DNA from: Bacillota bacterium
Lineage (GTDB): Bacteria; Bacillota; Clostridia; Acetivibrionales; DTU013
Reading direction: 5' to 3'
DNA: 64,000 bases
NCBI GenBank assembly: GCA_023412915.1
Contig: JAEZRE010000004.1
Location: 1-64,000, forward strand
Shown: piece by piece, positions 26,890 to 35,722 of the stretch
Position numbering within the stretch: position 1 is the first letter of the stretch
How the letters are laid out: every line of letters starts with the position of its first letter
Made by a program: the position numbers and the translations under genes
Notes under the pieces: model-generated
The model's database searches: none
Told to the model about the DNA's origin: nothing
What the model saw: the letters and a program-made list of their open reading frames with translations, nothing else

Positions 26890-27417
26890 ATGAAAAAGAC
26901 TAAAGTCCTTGTCTACATGAGCCTGTTCGTAGCGATGTATGTAGTGCTTACCTATCTGGTTCCCGTTATTAAAATAGATATAATAAGGGTCAGCTTCGGT
27001 TTTGTGCCGCAGGCATTTGCATCGATGCTGTTCGGACCGTTGATCGGAGGGATGGGTTCTGCAGCGGGGGACATCCTCGGTATGTTGATCGCCCCCAGCG
27101 GTGCATATTTTGCCGGCTTTACACTGAGCGCATTCCTGACAGGCACGATCTACGGCTTGTTTCTTTACAAAAAACCCAAAACCCTTCTGAGAATCGCCCT
27201 TGCAGTTCTTTGTACAACAATTTTCATCGATATCGGACTCAATACGTACTGGCTTACAATCCTGCTGGGTAAAGGCTATATGGCATTGCTGCCGGCACGC
27301 GTAATAAAAAGCGCCGTTATGCTTCCCGTACAGATCATAGTTATTTCCTTGCTCTGGAAATATGCCGGGAGGCATATGGAAGGAATATCCGGCCAGGCCG
27401 GAAGGAGACAGACGTAA
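26890..27417 (+). CDS. folT: Folate-specific ECF transporter S component
   Basis: 175 residues and six hydrophobic segments, with AAAGGAGGTG before the ATG. The N-terminal motif of FolT-type S components is visible (VLVYMSLFVAMYVVLTYL), as is the loop SFGFVPQAFASMLFGPLIGGMGSAAGDILG. The protein captures folate and needs the shared ECF module (EcfA, EcfA', EcfT), which is not in this window. The THF riboswitch upstream supports the substrate assignment. Confidence 0.93.
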   Translation: MKKTKVLVYMSLFVAMYVVLTYLVPVIKIDIIRVSFGFVPQAFASMLFGPLIGGMGSAAGDILGMLIAPSGAYFAGFTLSAFLTGTIYGLFLYKKPKTLLRIALAVLCTTIFIDIGLNTYWLTILLGKGYMALLPARVIKSAVMLPVQIIVISLLWKYAGRHMEGISGQAGRRQT

Positions 27418-27429
27418 GGCTGACCGAAT

Positions 27430-27470
27430 CGAAACGCGGGGGCGGGTCGAAGAACCGTCCCCGCGTTTCG
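27430..27470. terminator. GC-rich hairpin after folT, member of a repeat family
   Basis: CGAAACGCGGGGGCGG (27430-27445) pairs with CCGTCCCCGCGTTTCG (27455-27470). It separates folT from the converging CBM25-like gene. A related, longer palindrome occurs at 63864-63937 with the same GAAACGCGGGG start. Confidence 0.75.
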
Positions 27471-27492
27471 CTACTCGATTTCGCCCGCGTAG

Positions 27493-27810
27493 TCAGCCTG
27501 TTATATCGAAGCTGTATAAGCTTCCGGAATTATCGTCTACATTGTTCAGCTGGTCCCTGAAGCTCAATTTGAGGTACGATTCCTTCAAGGCCGGTACGGT
27601 TGTCTCAAAGCAGGTTTCACTTCTTGTCATCGGTATATCCTGTTCATTCTCCATATTGGCTCCATATCCCAGATGTACGTTCATTTCCGTTGCACCGTTT
27701 TTGGAGAGTATGCCGTCGTATATTATCCTGACCCTGTCGCCTACCACCGGAATAGCAGGGCTTATCGCCACTCCGTCCTCCATGTATTCGAAATTATGTT
27801 TATTTGACAT
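27493..27810 (-). CDS. Stand-alone CBM25-like starch-binding domain protein
   Basis: 105 residues from the ATG at 27810 (AAAGGTG upstream); a TTG 15 bp earlier overlaps the ribosome site. The whole protein looks like one beta-sandwich of the family 25 carbohydrate-binding type. It has an initial VVGDRVRIIYDGIL strand, a middle MNVHLGYG segment and a terminal LNNVDDNSGSLYSFDI, which matches the WDNN.G.NY.F pattern with Trp replaced by Val. No signal peptide. It could bind glycogen inside the cell; this is inference. Confidence 0.7.
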   Translation of the reverse strand: MSNKHNFEYMEDGVAISPAIPVVGDRVRIIYDGILSKNGATEMNVHLGYGANMENEQDIPMTRSETCFETTVPALKESYLKLSFRDQLNNVDDNSGSLYSFDITG

Positions 27811-27978
27811 AAGCGCACCTTTCAAAACATTCTGATAATTTGTCGTTCGTTTCTAGCATATACATTTTTACCTGCGATAATTCATGCCGCTTTACTGTAT
27901 GTTTTTTACCATTGCGGCAGAAATTAATACTAAAATGCAGGATTTTTTTAAAATAGAAACGGTAAAGGGATGAATCGG

Positions 27979-30420
27979 ATGAAAGCTGTTATTATGGCCG
28001 GCGGAGAGGGTACAAGGCTGCGGCCTCTTACATGTTGCAGGCCTAAGCCCATGGTTCCGGTAGCAAACAAGCCTGTTATGGAACATATCGTCGAGCTTCT
28101 CAAAAAACACGGAATAACGGATATCGCAGCGACGCTTCAATACATGCCCGATCTGATCAGAGAATACTTCGGGGACGGCGAAGACTTCGGCGTCAGGTTG
28201 AGATACTATATCGAAGATAAACCTCTCGGGACCGCCGGAAGTGTAAAAAATGCCGAAGCCTTTCTGGATGATACCTTTTTGGTAATCAGCGGCGATGCTC
28301 TCACGGACATCGACCTGAAAAGCGCAATACAGTTCCACAAAGACAGGAATTCCATGGCCACGCTGGTTTTGAAGCGCGTGGATATCCCTCTTGAATACGG
28401 AGTAGTGGTCACGGATCCCGAAGGCAGGATAATCCGGTTTCTTGAAAAGCCAAGCTGGGGAGAAGTGTTCAGCGATACCGCAAATACGGGCATTTATATA
28501 CTGTCGCCCGAGATATTCAGCTACATAAAACCGGGAGCGGTTTTCGATTTCAGCAAGGACCTCTTCCCTGCGCTTCTGAAGGATAACAAAAGCATGTACG
28601 GGTATATAACCGAGGATTACTGGTGCGACATAGGGGATATAGCAGCCTACCTTCAGGCCCAGGCAGACATTCTGGACGGCAGGGTCCGGGTAAACATACC
28701 CGGACAGGAGCTTGAAAAAGGGGTATGGATCGGCAAAGGGACGGAAATAGGCCGGGGAGTGAAGCTAACGGCGCCATGCCTGATAGGCTCCGGCTGCCAT
28801 ATCGGCGAGGCTTCGGAGATCGGCAGTTATTCTATAATAGGCGATAATAACGTGATTTCGGGGCAATGCGGCATAAAACGCGGCATTACATGGAAGAACT
28901 GCACTGTCGGCTGCAAAACGCAGCTAAGGGGCGGCATTTTGTGTTCCAATGTCAGCGTGAAGCAGGGTGTTTCGGCATATGAACAGTCCGTCGTAGGGGA
29001 TCGAACACTAATAAGCGAGATGGCCGTGATAGAGCCTTCGGTAAAAATATGGCCAGGCAAGCTGATTGGCCAGGGCGCGGAAGTCGACGCCAACCTTGTC
29101 TGGGGTTCCAAAACGGGAAGGCAGATATTTGGAAACAGGGGGGTGGCAGGTGATGTTAATGTAGACCTTACGCCCGAGTTTTCAGCAAAGCTCGGAGCTT
29201 CGCTAGGCGCGGTGCACGACGGTAAAGGCAAGCTCGGAGTCAGCTGCGATGGATCTCCCGCGGCGATAATGATCAGGAACGCTTTCATTTCCGGGCTTGT
29301 TTCAGCTGGCATCAAAGTCTACGATTTCGGCAGGCTGCTGCTTCCTGTCATACGTTCGGCCGTCAGGTTCTACCGTCTGGACGGCGGAGTCCATATCAGC
29401 GCCTGTTCCGGGGAGAATACCAGGCTCGTGCTGGATTTCCTCGATAAGTTGGGAAATAACGTTGAGAGAGGCATCGAGAGGAAAATAGAAAATATATTTG
29501 CCAGGGATGATTTCAACCGGTGCAGCTGCGATTGTATCAATGAAATCGTGGTAGTACAGGGTTACGACGAATTTTACCTGAAAAACATACTAAGAGGCGT
29601 GAAATCGGAAAAATTGAAGTTCAGCGTTGCTTTGAATACCACCTTGCCACTGCATTCACAGGTGGTTTCGGACCTGCTGGGCGAACTGGGCTGTACTGTG
29701 AAGACTGTCAACGGACAGGATGGCGAACTTGTGCCCGTCAGCATGGGAGGCTTTGCGAATTTCGTCGTGAGGGAGGGCTTCGACCTGGGTGTTTCCATAG
29801 AGGAATCCTGTGAAAAGATGGTGCTTGTCGACAGAAAGGGCAGGATAGTGCTCGAGGATATGTTCATAGCCCTTATTTCGCTCGTGCTGCTCAGGAACCT
29901 GGAGGGGGGCACGGTCGTGGTACCGCTGTCGGCCAGCCAGGCTGTTGAAAAAATAGCGGATCAATATCACGGGAATGTGATACGTACCAAAACGTCTTCA
30001 AGGGATATAATGGGCAAACTGCTGGGCAGGAACACCGGAGAGGACCTGCTGGAGCAGTTTACTCTGCATTTTGACGCTATCGCAGGGCTCGTTAGACTGC
30101 TGGATTATATGTCGGTCAATCAGCTCAGCCTTTCCGGGCTTGTAGACATGCTGCCGGAAATACACATGCACAGGCAGGAAGTTGAATGCGGCTGGAATAG
30201 CAAGGGCAAGGTTATCCGAAGGCTGATACAGGAAAACGGCGGAAACAAGGTCGAGACTCTCGAAGGGGTGAAGGTATATAATGACAAAGGCTGGGTGCTT
30301 GTGCTTCCGGACGCTGAAAAACCTATGGTAAAAGTTATCGGCGAGAGCTCCAGCACAGAATTTGCAGAGGAATTGACGAATATCTATGCCAGAAAGGTGA
30401 GAGAGATAAGTAGAAGCTGA
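27979..30420 (+). CDS. Sugar-phosphate nucleotidyltransferase fused to a degenerate phosphomannomutase domain
   Basis: About 813 residues; the ATG at 27979 has GTAAAGGG at good spacing, and the ATG at 27970 directly abuts it. The N-terminal domain (1-235) is a nucleotidyltransferase with MAGGEGTRLRPLT and the Mg-binding Asp in VISGDALTDID. A left-handed beta-helix follows (about 250-360). The C-terminal part (about 375-813) follows the alpha-phosphohexomutase fold. Its active-site Ser loop (normally TASHNP) reads SACSGEN, and the metal loop (normally DGDGDR) reads IEESCEK. The transferase should make a nucleotide sugar, perhaps GDP-mannose; the mutase half is probably inactive. Confidence 0.85.
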   Translation: MKAVIMAGGEGTRLRPLTCCRPKPMVPVANKPVMEHIVELLKKHGITDIAATLQYMPDLIREYFGDGEDFGVRLRYYIEDKPLGTAGSVKNAEAFLDDTFLVISGDALTDIDLKSAIQFHKDRNSMATLVLKRVDIPLEYGVVVTDPEGRIIRFLEKPSWGEVFSDTANTGIYILSPEIFSYIKPGAVFDFSKDLFPALLKDNKSMYGYITEDYWCDIGDIAAYLQAQADILDGRVRVNIPGQELEKGVWIGKGTEIGRGVKLTAPCLIGSGCHIGEASEIGSYSIIGDNNVISGQCGIKRGITWKNCTVGCKTQLRGGILCSNVSVKQGVSAYEQSVVGDRTLISEMAVIEPSVKIWPGKLIGQGAEVDANLVWGSKTGRQIFGNRGVAGDVNVDLTPEFSAKLGASLGAVHDGKGKLGVSCDGSPAAIMIRNAFISGLVSAGIKVYDFGRLLLPVIRSAVRFYRLDGGVHISACSGENTRLVLDFLDKLGNNVERGIERKIENIFARDDFNRCSCDCINEIVVVQGYDEFYLKNILRGVKSEKLKFSVALNTTLPLHSQVVSDLLGELGCTVKTVNGQDGELVPVSMGGFANFVVREGFDLGVSIEESCEKMVLVDRKGRIVLEDMFIALISLVLLRNLEGGTVVVPLSASQAVEKIADQYHGNVIRTKTSSRDIMGKLLGRNTGEDLLEQFTLHFDAIAGLVRLLDYMSVNQLSLSGLVDMLPEIHMHRQEVECGWNSKGKVIRRLIQENGGNKVETLEGVKVYNDKGWVLVLPDAEKPMVKVIGESSSTEFAEELTNIYARKVREISRS

Positions 30421-30455
30421 CCGATAACAATTTTTGCGAATACGGATTTCGCAGG

Positions 30456-30553
30456 ATTGCAGTGCAGTTACGAAATTTTGCACTGCAATTCATGCGGTAC
30501 CTGATTCCATAGCCTGTATGAAAGCCATTCCGGTACATGGAAATGGCTTTTTG
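30456..30553 (+). terminator. Hairpin and terminator after the nucleotidyltransferase gene
   Basis: Two structures: ATTGCAGTGCA pairs with TTGCACTGCAAT (about 30456-30490), and AGCCATTCCGGTACATGGAAATGGCT (30522-30548) is followed by TTTTGCGG. The second is a plausible intrinsic terminator. Confidence 0.6.
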
Positions 30554-30616
30554 CGGTAAAATCATATTTCACTTGAAATACATAGTTATTAAAAGTAGAA
30601 TTGTAATATATAAATC

Positions 30617-30658
30617 CGGTAAAACCGAATTGACATTCGGCATTACCGAGCTTAGTTT
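30617..30658 (+). promoter_or_regulatory. Candidate promoter/operator before the DUF881 genes
   Basis: TTGACA at 30630-30635 lies exactly between inverted arms CGGTAAAACCGAA (30617-30629) and TTCGGCATTACCG (30636-30648). A weak -10 (TAGTTT, 30653-30658) sits at 17-bp spacing. The symmetry suggests a repressor site over the -35 box. Confidence 0.4.
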
Positions 30659-30678
30659 GTAACGGATACGGGGTCTTT

Positions 30679-31404
30679 ATGAAAAAGCACGGCAGCCAGT
30701 ATGTTTTACTGATCGTTTTCATAATTTTCGGTATTGTTTTAGCCGTCCAGACGAAGAGCACGCTCAACACAAAGAAGCTGGCCGCAGCCAAGACCTACAG
30801 CGCGGACATGTTGAAGGAGCAGCTTGTAAAGGAGCAGGCCGAAACTGATGCCCTGAAGAAAGCTATTGATGAAAATGTTGCCGATCAGAATAAAATCATC
30901 GATGAGTACGTACTGCAGCAAAAAGATGATCAGCTTGCAAGAGACTGGGAAAAGATGAGATTTTCCGCCGGCCTTGTCGACGTCAAGGGTCCGGGCATTA
31001 CCATCAAGCTTGACGACGCTCCCGCACGCCAGCCGGATACTCCCTTGGGCTGGCAGATCATACATGACCAGGATATCAGGGTAATACTTAATGATCTGAA
31101 AAAATCCGGGGCAGAGGCTATTTCCATAAACGGCGAGCGCATTGCGCCCATGAGCGAGCAGGTATGTGCAGGCCCGACCATACTCATCAACGGCAACAGG
31201 CATCCGGTTCCTTTTATAATCGAAGCCATAGGCGACCCCGACACATTGTACAACAGTATCATCAACAGCAGCAGGATAGCTGAAATGACCGAATTCAACA
31301 TCAGGGTCGATATCGCCAAAGCAAATGAGATCAAACTGTCAAAATTCAGCGGCGCTGACAAGCTGGACAAGTATATATCGGGGCTGGAGGTAGTTGAAAA
31401 ATGA
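30679..31404 (+). CDS. DUF881 membrane-anchored protein (first copy)
   Basis: 241 residues. One N-terminal transmembrane helix (about 8-23), a coiled coil (about 35-95, rich in K/E/Q/D), then the DUF881 domain with its signature GPGITIKLDDA, VILNDLKKSGAEAISINGERI and GPTILINGN. Family members (YlxW/YlxX-like) are extracytoplasmic, and often sit near division or sporulation genes. Function unknown. It overlaps the second copy by 4 bp (ATGA). Confidence 0.9.
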   Translation: MKKHGSQYVLLIVFIIFGIVLAVQTKSTLNTKKLAAAKTYSADMLKEQLVKEQAETDALKKAIDENVADQNKIIDEYVLQQKDDQLARDWEKMRFSAGLVDVKGPGITIKLDDAPARQPDTPLGWQIIHDQDIRVILNDLKKSGAEAISINGERIAPMSEQVCAGPTILINGNRHPVPFIIEAIGDPDTLYNSIINSSRIAEMTEFNIRVDIAKANEIKLSKFSGADKLDKYISGLEVVEK

Positions 31405-32096
31405 AGATCGCTAGGAATGTGGCAATGATGCTGGTTTGTGTGATACTGGGTATCATGCTGTCACTGCAATATAAGAGCGTAAATTACAATCAGAGCATTG
31501 CAAGCTTTGAGAACAAAAGGCTAGATGAGCTGAAGGACGAGCTGATCACACTGCAGAATCAGAAGAATTCGCTGCAGGAGAGGCTTCAGGAGCTCGAACA
31601 GCAGAACCAGACATATGCAAAGGTCAAGGCCGGAGACAGCGAGGCGGCTCAGCAGATACAGAACAACCTGCAGAAGGCAAGGATATTTGCGGGTCTGGAG
31701 ACAGTCAAAGGCAAGGGTATGATTATCAATCTGGACAATAACGGCTTGATATTGGTACAGGAATATGACATCCTCGATCTGGTAAACGAATTGAGAGCCA
31801 GCGGAGCACAGGCCATTTCCGTAAACGATGAGAGAGTCGTAGCTATGACGGAAATACGCGCGGCAGGCCAGTATATCGTAATAAACGGCAAACAGATGAA
31901 TGCTCCCTTCGTGATAAAGGCGATAGCGGACCCGGACGATCTGGAACGTTCGCTTTCACTGATGGGGGGAGTTCTGGAAAGACTTAAGGAAGATATGCTT
32001 AACGTCAGTATGAAGAAGGCCGACGAAGTCGTGATAAATAAATTCGTCGATGACGGAACTACTATAAAGACGGACCTTCTCAAACCCGTACAATAA
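31401..32096 (+). CDS. DUF881 membrane-anchored protein (second copy)
   Basis: 231 residues with the same layout as its neighbour: N-terminal helix, glutamine-rich coiled coil (about 40-85, LQNQKNSLQERLQELEQQN), then DUF881 (GKGMIINLDNN, DLVNELRASGAQAISVNDERV, QYIVINGK). The start overlaps the previous stop, so the pair is co-translated and may form a heteromer through the coiled coils. It precedes a PdaA-like deacetylase and the YqfCD sporulation genes. Confidence 0.9.
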   Translation: MKIARNVAMMLVCVILGIMLSLQYKSVNYNQSIASFENKRLDELKDELITLQNQKNSLQERLQELEQQNQTYAKVKAGDSEAAQQIQNNLQKARIFAGLETVKGKGMIINLDNNGLILVQEYDILDLVNELRASGAQAISVNDERVVAMTEIRAAGQYIVINGKQMNAPFVIKAIADPDDLERSLSLMGGVLERLKEDMLNVSMKKADEVVINKFVDDGTTIKTDLLKPVQ

Positions 32097-32144
32097 CCGG
32101 TATTATTTTCAAACCTCCATAATACAAATATATTGTAGGCATGT

Positions 32145-32190
32145 CGGGCCTTGACTTGAAAAAACAAGCCGGGGCTTTTTTTCAACGGGT
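32145..32190 (+). terminator. Possible terminator between DUF881 and the deacetylase
   Basis: A CTTG/CAAG-based stem with a GGGGC extension is followed by seven T residues (about 32178-32182). Pairing is imperfect, so this is tentative. Confidence 0.4.
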
Positions 32191-32209
32191 TTTTATGGAG
32201 GTCGTCCAA

Positions 32210-33187
32210 ATGAAGTTTAAGTTACGTGATCCCAAAGCTTTATATCTTATTGCCGCCGCATTGATAATAGTTATTGTGTTTACATCCCTTTTGAACGGGC
32301 TTTCGCATGTTTCGGCATACAACCCGGAGCTTAGCGATCTTGGCGGAGTCTACGCAAGCAGTTTCAGCGACCTCGACCTTAAAACTGAAATAAGCGGCAG
32401 GCTTTCCGAGGACGCGGGTAAAAAAGACCGGCCTGTTATCAGCGACAACAGCGGCACTCTCAGCAACAAGCTTCTCAGCTGGGGCATATCGAGAAGGCAG
32501 AACAACCAAACTCCCGCAGCCGACCCGGGAGCTCCGGAGCTCTTGAAGAAATACGGCGGCGCATACCTTGGAGACACCCAAAAGAACGTAATATATCTTA
32601 CCTTCGACGAAGGCTATGAAAACGGCTATACGCCCATGATACTCGATGCGCTGCGCGACAATGAAGTCAAAGCCATATTCTTCATAACGGGTCCATATCT
32701 GAACGGACATCAGGATCTGGTCAGGAGAATGGTGGAAGAGGGGCATTATGTCGGAAACCATTCCATCCACCACCCCAGCTTGCCCAGCCTTGACGACGGG
32801 CAGCTCGAAGAGGAGATTCTCGGACTTGACAGGGCATTCAAGGAGAAGTTCGGCGAAAGCATGCAATTCCTGAGGCCGCCGAAAGGCGAATACAGTGAAC
32901 GGACCCTTGCGCTGACACAAAAGCTGGGTTACTGCAATCTATTCTGGAGTTTTGCATATGATGACTGGTATAGGGATAGATACAGGGGAGCGCAGTATGC
33001 GTACGACATTGTCATGAGGAACCTTCACAACGGAGCCGTACTGCTGCTGCACGCGGTTTCCCGGGATAATGCGCAAGCTCTTGACAGCATTATAAAAGGC
33101 GCCCGGGAGAAGGGATACACTGTAGGCGACCCTAAAGATCTGCTGCCGCAGGAAAAGGCTGGGGATGTAGTCTATGGCGAAAAATAG
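32210..33187 (+). CDS. pdaA: PdaA-like polysaccharide deacetylase
   Basis: 325 residues from the ATG at 32210, with GGAGG 8 bp upstream; the longer frame runs through a hairpin. One N-terminal transmembrane or signal segment (about 10-28), then a NodB deacetylase domain. The motif TFDEGYENGYT resembles the PdaA version of the catalytic/metal site, with metal ligands HSIHHPS, LRPPKGEYS and HNGAVLLLHAVS. PdaA removes the acetyl group from MurNAc to make muramic delta-lactam in spore cortex. The end overlaps yqfC. The sporulation neighbours fit this role. Confidence 0.87.
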   Translation: MKFKLRDPKALYLIAAALIIVIVFTSLLNGLSHVSAYNPELSDLGGVYASSFSDLDLKTEISGRLSEDAGKKDRPVISDNSGTLSNKLLSWGISRRQNNQTPAADPGAPELLKKYGGAYLGDTQKNVIYLTFDEGYENGYTPMILDALRDNEVKAIFFITGPYLNGHQDLVRRMVEEGHYVGNHSIHHPSLPSLDDGQLEEEILGLDRAFKEKFGESMQFLRPPKGEYSERTLALTQKLGYCNLFWSFAYDDWYRDRYRGAQYAYDIVMRNLHNGAVLLLHAVSRDNAQALDSIIKGAREKGYTVGDPKDLLPQEKAGDVVYGEK

Positions 33188-33527
33188 CGCCAGAAAGAAA
33201 AAGTCGAAGGAAAAAAGTGAAGAGTACAGCCGTAAAAAGGGATTCAAGGAAAAGTTCACGGAGATGCTCGAACTCCCCAAGGAACTGCTCCTTAACATCC
33301 CCAGGATAATCATGGCCGGCAACGGTGATATGATGATTGAAAATTACAAGGGACTTATAGAAGTCAGCCGCGCCAGGATAAGGATCAGTACTGGTCCTGG
33401 TACAGTGAAGATCACCGGACTTGGGCTTATCATAAGAGAAATTACTTCGGAGGACATCATAATATCCGGAAACATACAAACGCTGGAATTTCTATATGCC
33501 GTAAACGATACGGAACATACGGGGTGA
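33174..33527 (+). CDS. yqfC: Sporulation protein YqfC
   Basis: 117 residues. The N-terminus is a basic Lys/Arg/Ser stretch, followed by the YqfC core (ELPKELLLNIPRIIMAGNGDMMIENYKGLIE ... IKITGLGLII-type ending with ITSEDIIISGNI). It starts 14 bp inside the deacetylase gene and precedes yqfD, as in other spore formers. Known only as a sporulation-linked protein. Confidence 0.92.
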   Translation: MAKNSARKKKSKEKSEEYSRKKGFKEKFTEMLELPKELLLNIPRIIMAGNGDMMIENYKGLIEVSRARIRISTGPGTVKITGLGLIIREITSEDIIISGNIQTLEFLYAVNDTEHTG

Positions 33528-33533
33528 AGCTTT

Positions 33534-34730
33534 TTGTTGCTGCTCAGATTGTGGAATTATCTACGGGGATATGTTATTATAATAGTCGAAGGCTTTTTCA
33601 CAGAGAAGTTTATAAATATCTGTGTGCACCGGAATATTCTGCTTTGGGACGTCAAGGTGCAGAGCGACCGGACACTGACGATGAGGATGAACATAAATGG
33701 GTTCAGACTTATCAGACCGATAGCCAGAAAGTCGAAGTGCAGAGTCAGGCTGCTCAAGAAAACGGGCTTGCCGTTTGTTTTGAACAGATATCGCAGACGG
33801 AAGGCTTTTTTTGCGGGAGCTCTTTTATTTATAGCGTTGATATACATACTTTCATCATTCATATGGAATGTTGAAATAACGGGCAATAAAAAAATTGCTA
33901 CTGCGCAATTGGAAGAAGTGCTGGCACGCAACGGCATAAAGACCGGTATATTGAAATTCGGCATCGATACCGACAATGTGGTGTCGAATGTCATGCTCGA
34001 CATGGGAGACATATCGTGGATAGGTATCACGATCCATGGTACCAAAGCCAAGGTGCAGGTCAGGGAAAGGATACCGATACCCGAGATAATCCCGATGGAC
34101 GAACCGTGCGATATTGTGGCTTCAAAGGACGGTATGATCAAAAAGGTTGTTGCCAAGGAAGGCATAGAAGCGGTTGGCGAGGGTGATACTGTACAAAAAG
34201 GGCAGGTCTTGATTTCCGGCAGCATACCCTTGAAGGACGATGAAAAACGATTCAAGCTCGTGCATGCGATGGGAAAGGTCACAGCCAGGACCTGGTATGA
34301 GGAGGAATCACCCGTTATATTGACCGAGACCGAGAGACTGAAGACCGGAAGGGAGATAAATGCCCATTCGATGGTATTGTTTTCCTGGAAGCTCGATCTG
34401 CCGCACAGGAAGAATAATTTCGGTAATTTTTCCGTTACGGAGGACAGGAAGCGGCTATCTATAGGTGGGGATCTCGTTTTCCCGTTGGAATGGGTCACGG
34501 TGAAGTACAAGGAAGAGAAGCTGGCGGAAGCTGTAGTTAATGAGGAAGACGCCAAAAACGCGGCGGCAGAGGCAGCCTATAAAAAGGCTTTTCAGCAGGT
34601 GCCCGAAAATGCCGAGGTAGTGAACACGAATATATATTATATAAAGGATGAACAGCGGGGACTGCTTGCCAGAGTGACTCTGGAATGCCTGGAGGATATA
34701 GGAGTGTCCAGAAAGATTGGAGGAAACTGA
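33534..34730 (+). CDS. yqfD: Sporulation protein YqfD
   Basis: 398 residues from a TTG start (33534, or the TTG at 33537), with GGGGTG 7 bp upstream. The N-terminus LRLWNYLRGYVIIIVEGFFTEKF is characteristic. One transmembrane segment follows (about 92-112), then an extracytoplasmic domain beginning WNVEITGNKKIATAQLEEVL that resembles POTRA-type folds. YqfD is needed for efficient sporulation in Bacillus. Order yqfC-yqfD-phoH is conserved in Firmicutes. Confidence 0.94.
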   Translation: MLLLRLWNYLRGYVIIIVEGFFTEKFINICVHRNILLWDVKVQSDRTLTMRMNINGFRLIRPIARKSKCRVRLLKKTGLPFVLNRYRRRKAFFAGALLFIALIYILSSFIWNVEITGNKKIATAQLEEVLARNGIKTGILKFGIDTDNVVSNVMLDMGDISWIGITIHGTKAKVQVRERIPIPEIIPMDEPCDIVASKDGMIKKVVAKEGIEAVGEGDTVQKGQVLISGSIPLKDDEKRFKLVHAMGKVTARTWYEEESPVILTETERLKTGREINAHSMVLFSWKLDLPHRKNNFGNFSVTEDRKRLSIGGDLVFPLEWVTVKYKEEKLAEAVVNEEDAKNAAAEAAYKKAFQQVPENAEVVNTNIYYIKDEQRGLLARVTLECLEDIGVSRKIGGN

Positions 34731-35702
34731 TTGGACAATATTGAAAAGACAATAGAATTCGAGAAGATAGAACACGCAATCAAGCTATTCGGAAATTTCG
34801 ACGAAAATGCAAAGATCATAGAAGACGGGCTCAATGTCAAAATGATTTCAAGGGACGCCGAAATAAAGATTACCGGTGACAAGGATGACGTCGAAAGGGC
34901 GTCCGTAGTTATAGAAAGGCTGCTGGCCATTGCCGTTCAAGGTGAGGAAATCACACGCCAGAACGTGAATTATCTGGTCAATCTGGCGTCTGAAGGCCAG
35001 CTCGACAAGGTCAGGGAATACCCGGGCGATTATATATGCCTTACGGCGCGCGGCAGGCAGGTAAAATCAAAGACGCACGGCCAGAAAAGATACGTTAATG
35101 CCATTAAGGAAAACACTGTGGTTTTCGGAATCGGACCGGCGGGCACGGGAAAGACTTTTCTCGCTGTTGCCATGGCTGTCACAGCGTTCAGGGACAAGCA
35201 AGTAAACAGGATAATACTGACGCGTCCTGCAGTTGAGGCCGGAGAGAAGCTCGGCTTTCTTCCCGGGGACTTGCAGAACAAGGTTGACCCGTATCTGAGA
35301 CCGTTATATGACGCGTTATACGAGATAATGGGGGCGGAGACCTACCAGAAATACCTCGAAAAGGGCATGATCGAGATAGCGCCTCTTGCATATATGCGCG
35401 GCCGTACTCTTGACGATTCGTTCATTATTCTCGATGAAGCGCAGAACACAACGCCGGAACAGATGAAAATGTTCCTGACAAGGATCGGTATGGGCTCGAA
35501 AGCGGTCGTTACGGGCGACATCACTCAGATAGACCTTCCGGGAGAAAAGAAATCCGGACTAAGAGAGGTCACGAAGGTATTAAAGGATATAGAAGGGCTC
35601 GAGTTCGTTTATCTGACGGAAAAGGACGTAGTACGGCATGAACTGGTGCAGAAGATCATAAAGGCTTATGAGAAATTCGATCAAAGGAACCAGGCGCATT
35701 AG
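34731..35702 (+). CDS. phoH: PhoH-like ATPase
   Basis: 323 residues from a TTG with GGAGG 7 bp upstream. An N-terminal KH-like region (about 20-80) precedes the P-loop: Walker A GPAGTGKTF (about 138-146) and Walker B IILDEAQNTTPEQMKMFLTR with the following VVTGDITQIDLP. PhoH proteins are cytoplasmic RNA-linked ATPases. Position just before the 7TM-HD and ybeY genes is typical, and it starts right at the yqfD stop. Confidence 0.95.
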   Translation: MDNIEKTIEFEKIEHAIKLFGNFDENAKIIEDGLNVKMISRDAEIKITGDKDDVERASVVIERLLAIAVQGEEITRQNVNYLVNLASEGQLDKVREYPGDYICLTARGRQVKSKTHGQKRYVNAIKENTVVFGIGPAGTGKTFLAVAMAVTAFRDKQVNRIILTRPAVEAGEKLGFLPGDLQNKVDPYLRPLYDALYEIMGAETYQKYLEKGMIEIAPLAYMRGRTLDDSFIILDEAQNTTPEQMKMFLTRIGMGSKAVVTGDITQIDLPGEKKSGLREVTKVLKDIEGLEFVYLTEKDVVRHELVQKIIKAYEKFDQRNQAH

Positions 35703-35722
35703 CCGAATGGGGGGCTGGTATT

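Noticed and set aside
33524..33874. Open frame MKLFVAAQIVELSTGICYYNS... overlapping yqfD
   Set aside because: It shares the region with yqfD in another frame; the YqfD frame has clear family identity.
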